Shown here: one piece after another, positions 25,396 through 33,732 of the stretch | Numbering within the stretch: position 1 is the first letter of the stretch | Layout: each line of letters begins with the position of its first letter | Source: Trinickia mobilis | Lineage (GTDB): Bacteria > Pseudomonadota > Gammaproteobacteria > Burkholderiales > Burkholderiaceae | Length of the DNA: 64,000 bases | Direction: 5' to 3' | NCBI RefSeq assembly: GCF_017315705.1 | Contig: NZ_JAFLRF010000012.1 | Span: 156,805 to 220,804, forward strand | Program-made: the position numbers and the translations under genes | The notes under the pieces: generated by a model | Told to the model about the DNA's origin: nothing | Databases searched by the model: none | What the model saw: the letters and a program-made list of their open reading frames with translations, nothing else

Positions 25396-27311
25396 TATGA
25401 AACCGCCTTCGCATATTGACCGGTGCCGTGCTCAAGGAACTGTTCGAGCCACGACTCGACGTTCAGCAACGACCAGATCAGCAAGCGCCGGTTCTTTTCG
25501 CCCGACAAATGCTCGCCGACCAGCTTGCGTACGCAGTCCGGATCCATGATCTCGTAGATTCTGGCATCGTCGCGGAGCAGCTTGCGCTTCACGAAGTCGA
25601 TACTCTCACCCTTGAACCAGCTCGCATCCGGCGCGGAAAAGCCTTGCTTGGCCGCCTTGACCACGTCATCCGGAATGTGGCGCTGCATGACGTCGCGCAG
25701 GATCTGCTTGCCGTCGTGCGTGCGTTCGAAGTAGATCTGGCTCTTGTTACCCGGATCGTTTTCGTTGAGCTTGACGACATCCGCGAGGTTGTTCAACTTC
25801 AAGCGAACGGGACAGCGCATCGCGAAATCGACCAGATCGTTATCGAGGAACGGCACACGCGACTCGAGTCCGTGCGCCATGCTCAGTTTGTCTTCAACCA
25901 CCAGCAGGCCATGCAGGAATGTCTTCGCCTCGAAATACAGCGAGTGGTTGATGTAATCCTCGGGCGAATAGAGCTGATCGGCGTGATGCTTGAAGACACC
26001 CGCGAAGATATCGCGCGTCCAGACATGCTCGACGTCACTCCAAATTGGGGCAAAGACGCCCCGCAACTCGGAGTTCGGAATCAGCCGCTGCCAGAACTCG
26101 TAATACTTGTCCACGTAGTGCGAAAAGTCGTCGTTCACGACAGCGCGATAGTACCGCCACGGATAGCCGCCAAACAGCTCGTCGCCGGCCGCGCCCGACA
26201 GGACGACCTTGACGAACTTGGACGCCAGCTTCGCCGCGTAGAAATTTGGATAGCTTTGCCCCACACGCGGCTCTTCAAGATGCCACGCAAGGCGCGGCAG
26301 CACGCGCTCCATGTCGCCGGCCTTCAGCACCATCTCGTAGTGTTCGGTACGAAAATGGTACGACATGTACTCGGCCTTGCTGCGTTCGTCGAACGCCAAC
26401 TCGATACCCGACGCAGAATTCAGGTCGAAGCCGCAAGTAAAAGTCTTGATGTAGGGGTACGACTGCGCGGCGATCGCGGTGATCGACCCCGAATCCATCC
26501 CACCGCTCAGGTAGCTGCCGAGTTCTACGTCGGTCACCAGTTGACGATTCACCGCCTGGCGAAACAGCCGATCGAGCTCCTCCCGGTATTCCTCGTCCCG
26601 CAGCGGCCGGTCCGGTTCGCGAAAGTCAAAGTCCCAGTACTGCGTGAGCCGCAAGGACGGCCGCGCTGCGCCAAGATCGAGCACGCCGTAATGGCCGGCG
26701 GGCAAGATACTGATATCCTCGAGCAGCGTGCCGCTCGAAAAAATGTTCTGAAACGTGAAGTACTCGAGCAACGCAGACTTATCGAGCACGCGACGGAACA
26801 TCGGTTGTGCGAGGATGGCCTTCTGCTCGGATCCGAAGGCAAACGTACCGCCTTGCATAGCATAGTAGAGCGGCTTCACGCCATAGCGGTCGCGGGCCAG
26901 CGTAAGCGTTCGGGCATGGCGATCCCACAACGCGAACGCGAACATCCCGTTGAACCGCGCCAGCGCCTTTTCCACTCCCCACGTGACGACCGCAGCCAGC
27001 AGGACCTCGGTATCACTGTGCGAGCGAAAGCGGACGCCGTGCTTTTCCAGTTCGGCGCGCAGTTCCCGATAGTTGTACAGCTCGCCGTTGTAGGTCACGA
27101 CGTACCGCCCGTCCGCCCACACCATCGGCTGATGGCCGCCCGGCGACAGATCGATGATCGCGAGCCGCCGGTGACCCACGCCGACGTTGCCCTCGACCCA
27201 ATGGCCTTCGCCGTCGGGCCCGCGATGCGCGATGGCGTCCGTCATGCCCTTCAGTACGTCCAGGGACACGGCTTCGCCGTCAAGATGGATCAAGCCTGTA
27301 ATGCCACACAT
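25395..27311 (-). CDS. Asparagine-synthetase-like amidotransferase, paralogue 3
   Basis: 638 residues with N-terminal MCGITGLIHLDG (Cys2 nucleophile), YNGELYNYRELRAEL, the ATP-pyrophosphatase loop SYLSGGMDSGSITAIA (Gly instead of the usual second Ser) and SGAAGDELFGGYPWRY. The motifs differ from the other three copies, so this is a third subfamily. The role is likely transfer of glutamine nitrogen to a carboxyl group, probably of a uronic acid. It lies between an aminotransferase-epimerase group upstream and the epimerase/phosphoesterase/ATP-grasp run downstream. A 105-bp gap precedes it. Confidence 0.87.
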   Translation of the reverse strand: MCGITGLIHLDGEAVSLDVLKGMTDAIAHRGPDGEGHWVEGNVGVGHRRLAIIDLSPGGHQPMVWADGRYVVTYNGELYNYRELRAELEKHGVRFRSHSDTEVLLAAVVTWGVEKALARFNGMFAFALWDRHARTLTLARDRYGVKPLYYAMQGGTFAFGSEQKAILAQPMFRRVLDKSALLEYFTFQNIFSSGTLLEDISILPAGHYGVLDLGAARPSLRLTQYWDFDFREPDRPLRDEEYREELDRLFRQAVNRQLVTDVELGSYLSGGMDSGSITAIAAQSYPYIKTFTCGFDLNSASGIELAFDERSKAEYMSYHFRTEHYEMVLKAGDMERVLPRLAWHLEEPRVGQSYPNFYAAKLASKFVKVVLSGAAGDELFGGYPWRYYRAVVNDDFSHYVDKYYEFWQRLIPNSELRGVFAPIWSDVEHVWTRDIFAGVFKHHADQLYSPEDYINHSLYFEAKTFLHGLLVVEDKLSMAHGLESRVPFLDNDLVDFAMRCPVRLKLNNLADVVKLNENDPGNKSQIYFERTHDGKQILRDVMQRHIPDDVVKAAKQGFSAPDASWFKGESIDFVKRKLLRDDARIYEIMDPDCVRKLVGEHLSGEKNRRLLIWSLLNVESWLEQFLEHGTGQYAKAVS

Positions 27312-27416
27312 ACTGTCAAGGGAGCGCGCGACGAACGAGCGCGTCTGTGGCGCCGCCGTACCGACTGGCGCGTTGATGGGGAATGCTGTGCCTGCCCCAC
27401 GACAGGCGCAGCGCGA

Positions 27417-28577
27417 TCAACGACTCAAACCGAGAATCGCGTCGACGACATACTGGTAGTCGTCCGCCGACATCCGGTTGTGCAAGGGAATCGCCATCGT
27501 CAGGTCGTTACAGTCGCGCGCTGCCGGGAAGTCCTCCGGACGATAGCCGAAGCGATCGCTGTAGTAGTTCAGCATGTGGACCGCATGCGTGCCAGGGCGC
27601 GTGGCAATACCCATCGCTTGCAGACGCTGCATGATCTCGTTGCGCGGCAGCGGTGCGCGCTGCGGATCGACCCAGGTCACATAGGACTGCCAGCCATGGC
27701 GTGCGCCGACCGGTGCTTGCGGCAATCGCAACCATTCAATGCCCGACAGCGCCTCGCGGTAAAACTCGGCCCAACGCGCGCGTTCATCGATGAACGCGTC
27801 GAGCTTACCGAGCTGCACGACGCCGACGGCGCCTTGCAGGTCAGTCATCCGGTAGTTGTACCCCAACAGATCGAAATCGGGCAGCAACCAGGGCCGCGGA
27901 CCATGGTGGCGCTGCTCTTCCGAAATGGTCGCGCCATGATTGCGCATCTGGTTCATACGCTCGGCCAGCTCTGCATCCTGCGTCGTCACCATCCCGCCCT
28001 CGCCGGTCGTGACCGACTTGCGCGGATGGAACGAGAACACGCCGACCGTGCCCAGACTGCCGGCCGGGCGGCCTGCCCAAGCCGCGCCTGCGGCACAGGC
28101 GGCATCTTCCACGATGGCCACCGAATCGGGCAGGACGGCTCGCAAAGCGTCGATATCGGCGCACAGCCCGAACAGATGGACGGCGATCACCGCACGCGTG
28201 CGCGGCGTCACTTTTGCCGCAACCGCCGGAATGTCGAGATTGAAGTTCTCGCGACTCACGTCGACAAATACCGGCGTGGCGCCGCAATACAGGACCGCAT
28301 TGGCGGTAGCGACCCAGGTGAACGCGGGAACGATCACTTCGTCGCCCGGGCCGATACCGAGCCCTGCCAGCGCAAGATGCAAGCCCGTCGTGCACGACGT
28401 GACAGCGAGCGCGTGCGCCACTTGATGACGCTCGGCGAACATTTTCTCGAATGCCGCAACTTTCGGCCCTTGCGTGAGCCAGCCGCTCATCAACGGCTCA
28501 CGAACGGCCTGCCACTCTTCCTCGCCCGTGCTCGGCAGCGAGATCGCAATGTTGCGCACCGGTTTGCCGACGCTCAC
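27417..28577 (-). CDS. DegT/DnrJ/EryC1/StrS-family PLP aminotransferase
   Basis: 386 residues from GTG 28577, which overlaps the stop of the upstream SDR (GTGA). The sequence before it has no similarity. The PLP-binding lysine is in SFHPRKSVTTGEGG (about residue 190). Other family marks are LMSGWLTQGPKVAAFE near the start, TSCTTGLHLAL and VEDAACAAGA. These enzymes aminate keto-sugar nucleotides with glutamate. It resembles 4-aminotransferases that act on 4-keto-6-deoxy sugars such as a WbpM product. It pairs with the SDR at 28574-29551 and maybe with the acetyltransferase at 29848, giving a possible 4-acetamido-4,6-dideoxy sugar. It differs from the wbpE aminotransferase at 41061. Confidence 0.87.
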   Translation of the reverse strand: MSVGKPVRNIAISLPSTGEEEWQAVREPLMSGWLTQGPKVAAFEKMFAERHQVAHALAVTSCTTGLHLALAGLGIGPGDEVIVPAFTWVATANAVLYCGATPVFVDVSRENFNLDIPAVAAKVTPRTRAVIAVHLFGLCADIDALRAVLPDSVAIVEDAACAAGAAWAGRPAGSLGTVGVFSFHPRKSVTTGEGGMVTTQDAELAERMNQMRNHGATISEEQRHHGPRPWLLPDFDLLGYNYRMTDLQGAVGVVQLGKLDAFIDERARWAEFYREALSGIEWLRLPQAPVGARHGWQSYVTWVDPQRAPLPRNEIMQRLQAMGIATRPGTHAVHMLNYYSDRFGYRPEDFPAARDCNDLTMAIPLHNRMSADDYQYVVDAILGLSR

Positions 28578-29551
28578 TCGTCGCCCCCGTTTTGCTTGCG
28601 CCACTCGATCAGCTTCTGCAAGCCTTCACGCAGGTCATACTTGAACGTGAAATCCAGATCGCGTGCTGCCTTCTTCGGACAGCCGATCCGGTTCTGCACG
28701 AGGCGGCGCGCGTCGTCCTCGCTATACGGGCGATACTGGACCTTGAGCGGCGATTCGCGCAACTCGAGGATCGTGTCGCACAGTTCCTTGATCGACGTTT
28801 GGACGCCGGTGCCGACGTTGTAGAACTCGTCGGTCACGTCGGCCTCCAGCGCCAGCACGTTGCAGCGCGCGACGTCTTCGACGTAGATGAAGTCGTAAGC
28901 CTGCGTGCCGTCGCCATTGATGACCGGCGACTCGTTGGCGTCGATCTTGTTCAGCATGATCGGAATCACGCCGGTGTAGGCTGCCGTCTGGTCCTGATGC
29001 GGGCCATAGACGTTCATGTACCGCATACCGACGTAGCTCAGGCCGTAACGATCGTGGAACGCATGGCACATCGCTTCGCCTGCGATCTTGCTCGCGCCAT
29101 AGAAATTCCGGTTGTTGAACGGGTGTTCCTCGGTCATCGGCACTTCGACTGCATCACCGTAGACCGACGCCGACGACGAATACACGAGACGCTTGATGTT
29201 GTTCTTCACGCACGCTTCGAGCACGTTGAACGTGCCCTCGATGTTCACGTGGAACGCCGTGCGCGGGAAATCCTTGCAGTGGAGTAGCCACATGGCTGCG
29301 AGGTGAATCACACCGTCCATGCCCTGCATCGCATCGTTCAGCAAATCCACATCGCGGATATCGCCGCCGTTCGGGTACAGGCGACAGCGGGGATCCTTCA
29401 GGTACTCGGCAATATTGCTCTGTTTGCCGCGCGCGAAGTTGTCGTAAATCACGACCTCGGCGACATCGTGCTTCAGCAGTTCGGCAACGACAAAGCTGCC
29501 GATGAACCCGGCGCCGCCGACCACGAGAATTTTTGACCCTGCGAGCTTCAT
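28574..29551 (-). CDS. UDP-sugar 4-epimerase-like SDR
   Basis: 325 residues. Motifs: ILVVGGAGFIGSFVVAELL (about 8-26), HLAAMWLLHCKDFPRTAF, SSSASVYGDAVEVP, and Y-x3-K in NFYGASKIAGEAM; MRYMNVYGPHQDQ follows. It belongs to the GalE-like extended SDRs used for nucleotide sugars. Its position just upstream of, and overlapping, a DegT aminotransferase suggests that both work on the same sugar. It is the first gene of a minus-strand transcript: a divergent gap of 296 bp with a promoter-like element (-10 TAAAAT) precedes it, and the plus-strand acetyltransferase gene starts on the other side. Confidence 0.85.
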   Translation of the reverse strand: MKLAGSKILVVGGAGFIGSFVVAELLKHDVAEVVIYDNFARGKQSNIAEYLKDPRCRLYPNGGDIRDVDLLNDAMQGMDGVIHLAAMWLLHCKDFPRTAFHVNIEGTFNVLEACVKNNIKRLVYSSSASVYGDAVEVPMTEEHPFNNRNFYGASKIAGEAMCHAFHDRYGLSYVGMRYMNVYGPHQDQTAAYTGVIPIMLNKIDANESPVINGDGTQAYDFIYVEDVARCNVLALEADVTDEFYNVGTGVQTSIKELCDTILELRESPLKVQYRPYSEDDARRLVQNRIGCPKKAARDLDFTFKYDLREGLQKLIEWRKQNGGDE

Positions 29552-29588
29552 GAGGTACGCGCCCTGGCATTTTCAAGATGAAACCGCG

Positions 29589-29617
29589 ATTTTAGCAGAG
29601 TTGGCCTTGGCGCCGAA
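29589..29617 (-). promoter_or_regulatory. Candidate sigma-70 promoter for the 28574-29551 gene
   Basis: On the minus strand TTCGGC is followed after 17 bp by TAAAAT (29589-29594), 38 bp upstream of the ATG at 29551. The -35 box is weak. The 29552-29847 gap is a divergent intergenic region with no further gene visible. Confidence 0.4.
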
Positions 29618-29847
29618 CAGCTAATCCGCCTGCGGCCGAGAATCCGTCCCTATATCTAACCACGGCCGTAGAGCCTGCAGCGCGGTTCCAACGGGGTCCG
29701 GGTCTCCTTACTGATTCCAGCATTTCACGCTCCCGTTCAGACGCGGCTGGCCCGGTCGACGCCTGCGACGCTCGCTGGCATGTCGTGCATCAAGCGCTTA
29801 GAATGCGGCCTTGGCTCAGCCTTTATTTCCCAGGATCTCGGTAAAAC

Positions 29848-30357
29848 ATGCTTCGCGGCACAAAAGTAGTGCTTACGGAAATCCGTCCCGACGACAAGGA
29901 CGCACTGTTCCGCTGGATCAACGATTCCGAAACGGTGCGCCTCAACGCACCGTACCGTCCGGTCGACTGGACAAGTCACATCGCTTGGTGCGATGGATTA
30001 GGCTCCAGCACCTCCCGAGTGATATTCGCCGTTCGCGAACAAGAAACCTCAGAAATCATCGGCACGGTCCAACTTATCGACATTCATCCTGTCCATCGGT
30101 CAGCCGAGCTGGTAATCCGGATCGGCGACGAAAGCAATCGTGGCAAGGGCCTCGGCACAGAGGCCGTGAGACTTGCAATCGCCTTTGCTTTCGGGGATCT
30201 GAACCTGGTTCGTGTATGGCTGCGCGTTTTTTCGAACAACGGTCGCGCCATCAAGGCCTACCAGAATGCCGGCATGAGCCAGGAAGGTACGTTGAGAAAG
30301 GCAGCGTATATCAACGGGGAATGGCTCGACCAAACCATTCTGGCTGTCGTTCGCTAA
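29848..30357 (+). CDS. GNAT-family N-acetyltransferase (RimJ/RimL-like)
   Basis: 169 residues. The GNAT core shows LTEIRPDDKDALFRWIND at the start, AELVIRIGDESNRGKGLGTEA (the acetyl-CoA pyrophosphate loop R-x2-G-x-G, about residues 88-108) and the C-terminal YQNAGMSQEGTLRKAAYING. RimJ/RimL-type members acetylate protein N-termini or, in glycan loci, the amino group of 4-amino-sugars (PseH-like). It is the only plus-strand gene inside the polysaccharide locus, divergent from the epimerase-aminotransferase group and convergent with the methyltransferase gene. A weak ribosome site AGGA precedes the ATG. A role as sugar N-acetyltransferase is plausible but unproven. Confidence 0.83.
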   Translation: MLRGTKVVLTEIRPDDKDALFRWINDSETVRLNAPYRPVDWTSHIAWCDGLGSSTSRVIFAVREQETSEIIGTVQLIDIHPVHRSAELVIRIGDESNRGKGLGTEAVRLAIAFAFGDLNLVRVWLRVFSNNGRAIKAYQNAGMSQEGTLRKAAYINGEWLDQTILAVVR

Positions 30358-30488
30358 TTCGCCCGGTGGGCCCGGATTGTTTGATTTGGGACTGACGCGG
30401 CTATGCGGCATCGAGGACGGCATTCGCCACGCGTGAGGCACGAACCTGTGAGTCCGCGGCACGCGGGGCTGCCCGTAAGCCAGGACTC

Positions 30489-31379
30489 TTATCGCTTGCG
30501 GGCGATGATCGAATAACCGGCCAACTCTTCGTGGTCGGCCCGCTCGATTTCGAGATTAGCATCCGAACACCAGCGCTCAATTTCGTCGAACGTGTGACGG
30601 TGCGCGTTCTTGGGTGCGTACCAGTCGAAGTTCACGTGTTGCATCTCGTCGAAGGACCACTCCGGGCGGTAGTACGCCTTGAAGATGTGCCAGTAGAAGA
30701 GGCGCTGAAGATTGATCTTGCCGGCCGGGATGCCCAGCACCTCGATCGGCTCGGTAATATCGACTTCAACATTGAGCTCGCCGAGCTGAATGCCGAGCTT
30801 CGTGAGTGGGACGAGTGCATCCCAGGCATCGTTGGGCGAGAGCCCCGAGATTTGTTCGCGGATGTAGTCGTCCGTGAATTCGCGAATCGGACCCTTCTTG
30901 CGATAGATATACGCGAGCAGCCGTCCGCCCGACTTCAAATGTCGGGCGACGCGCTTGAACGCATGCTCGGTGTTGTCGGTATGGTGAAGGACGCCCTCCG
31001 CCAGGATGACATCAAAGTGTTCCTCAGGCAGGTCAAGGTTCGTCATGTCGCCTTGCACGAACGTTCCCTTGAGTCCGCGTTCGGCAAAGCGTTGTTCGGC
31101 GACCTTGTACGCGTCGGAAATGTCCACCCCGCAATAGTCGGCTGAAGTCAGCCGCGACCCGAGAAGTTCAAGCGCCGTATAGCCAGCACCGCAACCAACG
31201 TCGAGGATCTTGGGGGTAGTCCCGTAATCAGACCACCACGCTGCTCCTTCGACATCGCCATAGTGGCGCAGGTAAAAGTCCTTCATCGCCACCCGCATTG
31301 CCTCGGACTCGTAAGTCTCCCGCTTGCCCCATTTGTAGCCAAAAACCTGGGATGTTTGACTTTGATCTTCAGAAATCAT
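30489..31379 (-). CDS. SAM-dependent methyltransferase
   Basis: 296 residues from ATG 31379, supported by GGAG 9 nt upstream. Motif I ILDVGCGAGYTALELLG lies at about residues 55-71, followed by CGVDISDAYKVAEQRF, FVQGDMTNLDLPEEHFDVI and GVLHHTDNTEHAF, a typical methyltransferase-11/25 domain. The C-terminal third (WHIFKAYYRPEWSFDEMQHV) looks specific for glycan-locus methyltransferases. It could methylate a sugar hydroxyl or a chain end. It stops 132 bp from the convergent acetyltransferase gene, and the glycosyltransferase gene at 31466 lies 86 bp upstream. Confidence 0.82.
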   Translation of the reverse strand: MISEDQSQTSQVFGYKWGKRETYESEAMRVAMKDFYLRHYGDVEGAAWWSDYGTTPKILDVGCGAGYTALELLGSRLTSADYCGVDISDAYKVAEQRFAERGLKGTFVQGDMTNLDLPEEHFDVILAEGVLHHTDNTEHAFKRVARHLKSGGRLLAYIYRKKGPIREFTDDYIREQISGLSPNDAWDALVPLTKLGIQLGELNVEVDITEPIEVLGIPAGKINLQRLFYWHIFKAYYRPEWSFDEMQHVNFDWYAPKNAHRHTFDEIERWCSDANLEIERADHEELAGYSIIARKR

Positions 31380-31465
31380 ACTGATGAACTCCAAATTGCT
31401 GTTGTCGATTGCCGGGGGGATTCTAGCCTCCCAGTCTATCCACCAAACGCCAACGTCTGTTGGGC

Positions 31466-32395
31466 CTACCCCAACAACGCCGCCGCTGCAGTCCTGACGA
31501 AACCGTGATCCCGATACCCCTTGGCAAACATCTGCCAAGTCCGTTTCCATAGGCCTTGAAATTCGAGTTCGGCGAAATTGTCGAGCACCACCCTCGCCTG
31601 CGGAGCGAGCCCTCCGCTAAAGCGGGCAGACATCGCACGCGCCTGCGCATACCGACGCCTCACTCTCTCCCGCGCTCTGGCGTGCGTCGCCCACCGTCGC
31701 ATCGACCACGCACCGCCCGCGCCGACTACATTGGCAGCATGCTGTCGATAAAGAACAGTCGCCTCGTCGACAAACACGACCGATCCAAAGCAGGCAGCGA
31801 CCAGTACAAACCACCAATCATGAAGCGGTGCTTCTGCCGGCACCGGCAACGCCATATCGACCAGTGCCCGATTGCAAAGCATCGTGCAGCCCGTTGCGAT
31901 ATTGCGCACCAGCAGTCTTTCCAGCTTCGCGCCAGCGACGGGATCGAGCCTCATGTGCCTGACAAACGACGGAGCAATCTCGTTGAGCGCATCGTCCACC
32001 ACTCGCAGATCGGTGTGGACCACTACCGGCACGCCAGCACCAAGCTGCCGTTCGCTATCGACCATCCGGTCCATCGCGAGCTCGAGCTTTTGCGGCAGCC
32101 AGACGTCGTCCTGATCGGCAAACGCGACATACGCCGCACCGCACACGCTCGCCGCCGCGGTAAAATTGCCGGCGGCGCCAAGACGCCCTTTGCCGTCCTT
32201 CACGACTTCTACCTTGCCGGGAAAGCGCCGAGCGAATGCCTCCACGATTGCACACGTACCGTCCGAGGAACCATCATCCCGCGCCACGAGCCGCCAATCC
32301 GCATAGGTCTGCGTCGCTATCGACTCCAGCATGGCGGCCAAGTACCGCTCGCCATTCCACGTGGCGAGCGCGATATCGATGGTTGCGCGCGTCAC
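31466..32395 (-). CDS. GT2-family glycosyltransferase (GT-A fold)
   Basis: 309 residues starting at GTG 32395, which overlaps the stop of the next glycosyltransferase gene (GTGA). The GT-A features are plain: IALATWNGERYLAAML at the start, LVARDDGSSDGTCAI (nucleotide-binding Asp), and AFADQDDVWLPQKLELA, which contains the D-x-D metal site and the QDDVW pattern common in rhamnosyltransferases. A rhamnosyl or similar transfer from dTDP-L-rhamnose (made by rmlBACD here) is a reasonable guess. The C-terminal 100 residues are basic. The linkage is unknown. Confidence 0.86.
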   Translation of the reverse strand: MTRATIDIALATWNGERYLAAMLESIATQTYADWRLVARDDGSSDGTCAIVEAFARRFPGKVEVVKDGKGRLGAAGNFTAAASVCGAAYVAFADQDDVWLPQKLELAMDRMVDSERQLGAGVPVVVHTDLRVVDDALNEIAPSFVRHMRLDPVAGAKLERLLVRNIATGCTMLCNRALVDMALPVPAEAPLHDWWFVLVAACFGSVVFVDEATVLYRQHAANVVGAGGAWSMRRWATHARARERVRRRYAQARAMSARFSGGLAPQARVVLDNFAELEFQGLWKRTWQMFAKGYRDHGFVRTAAAALLG

Positions 32396-33732
32396 GATAC
32401 GCTCTCCTGCCCCTCCAATGCCTTACGTCGATGTGTGCGTACGACATCGGCCAGCAAGTCCGCATAACGCTTGCCCTGCTCCTGGCGCTCATAGGCACTG
32501 ATCCGGGTCGCACGTCGCGCCAGGGGATCCAAGGCCCCTTCCCTCACAAGACTTCTCAACACCACGCCGATCGCACCGGGATCATCGGGTGCAACGACCC
32601 ACCCTGCTCCCGTATCACGAACGATGGCCTCCGCTTCCGTCCCGGCAGTCAACGCCAGAATCGGCTTGCCCGCGCCCAAATATTCGAACAGCTTCCCCGT
32701 CGCAATACTGCGCTGCCCGACAGCAGTCACGAGCAGCAACACGTCGGCATGACGCTGCAGCGCAAGCGATTCATCTCGCGACACCAGGCCATGCATCAAA
32801 ACAACCCCTTGGTCGACAAACGGCTGCAGCGACTTCACTTCCTGCTTTGTGTACTCACCGAAAAAATGGAAGAGAAGCCGGCGATCGCCACCCTCGGCGC
32901 CAAGCCCGCGTAGCGCTTCAAGCATCGCGTCGATATGCGTGCCTGCACGCGACCGTCCCAAACGACCGGTGTGGACGACGTTGATGCGGTCATGCCTGAA
33001 GGCGGCCGGACGCGGCATCGTCTTGCCGCGAAGTTCGTCGGGATCGAAACCATTGGCAATGGTTTCCACCCGAGCGGCCTGGCGCTCCCGATAGTAGTTC
33101 GAGATCGGTTCAGAAACCGTCACAACCGCCGCCGCATTTTCGATGATCTGTTCGTCGAGACTTTGAACAAAACGCCCGATACGGGGCAGCTTCAACAAAT
33201 TCGGATCGAGCGGCTCGAAGACCAAGCCATCACGAAAGTCGACAACCAACGGAATGCCGAAGCGCCGGCTGATAGTCAGCGCAACCTCAATCGTTTCCGT
33301 TGGCGGATACGTCGCAACGATGACATCGGGTCGCTGCGCACGCACAAGGCGTTCAGCATTGCGAATGGCATTTCGCCGCCACAGCGTGTAGCGGAAGCCC
33401 GTCGCGCCGAAGTATCGCGTGGCCCGCTGCAGGACTCGGTAGAACAGAAAAACCGGCAGCGGCATGCCGTGTCGAGTGATATCGAACGCGCGCACGACGC
33501 CATCCGAGCGTTCGGACTCGGCCACTCCAAATTTGCCCCGATGCGTGAGCAAAGTAACGTCCACGCCATATCGAGGCAGGTATTTCTTCAGCGCCGCAAT
33601 ACGCTGCACGCCGCCGTTGTTTTCCGGGAAATAGTGGTAGGCAATGAGCAGCGCATTGATCCTGCCCCCGGCCGAGCCCGCGTCGTTGCCCACTCGCAGT
33701 GCCGTCTCAGATTCGTCTTTCATAGGACGCAT
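32392..33732 (-). CDS. GT4-family glycosyltransferase
   Basis: 446 residues. ATG 33732 overlaps the stop of AsnB paralogue 4 (TGATG); a second ATG at 33723 is possible. The N-terminal domain begins LLIAYHYFPENNGGVQRIAALKK preceded by a variable leader; GKLFEYLGAGKPILALTAG and VHTGRLGRSRAGTHID mark the GT4 donor site. The enzyme probably adds a sugar to the growing chain on the cytoplasmic side. It shares a transcript with the GT2 enzyme downstream. Confidence 0.87.
   Translation of the reverse strand: MRPMKDESETALRVGNDAGSAGGRINALLIAYHYFPENNGGVQRIAALKKYLPRYGVDVTLLTHRGKFGVAESERSDGVVRAFDITRHGMPLPVFLFYRVLQRATRYFGATGFRYTLWRRNAIRNAERLVRAQRPDVIVATYPPTETIEVALTISRRFGIPLVVDFRDGLVFEPLDPNLLKLPRIGRFVQSLDEQIIENAAAVVTVSEPISNYYRERQAARVETIANGFDPDELRGKTMPRPAAFRHDRINVVHTGRLGRSRAGTHIDAMLEALRGLGAEGGDRRLLFHFFGEYTKQEVKSLQPFVDQGVVLMHGLVSRDESLALQRHADVLLLVTAVGQRSIATGKLFEYLGAGKPILALTAGTEAEAIVRDTGAGWVVAPDDPGAIGVVLRSLVREGALDPLARRATRISAYERQEQGKRYADLLADVVRTHRRKALEGQESVS

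Noticed and set aside
25416..28823. 1,135-codon plus-strand open frame
   Set aside because: It lies antisense to amidotransferase, aminotransferase and SDR genes with clear motifs; long antisense frames are usual in high-GC DNA.
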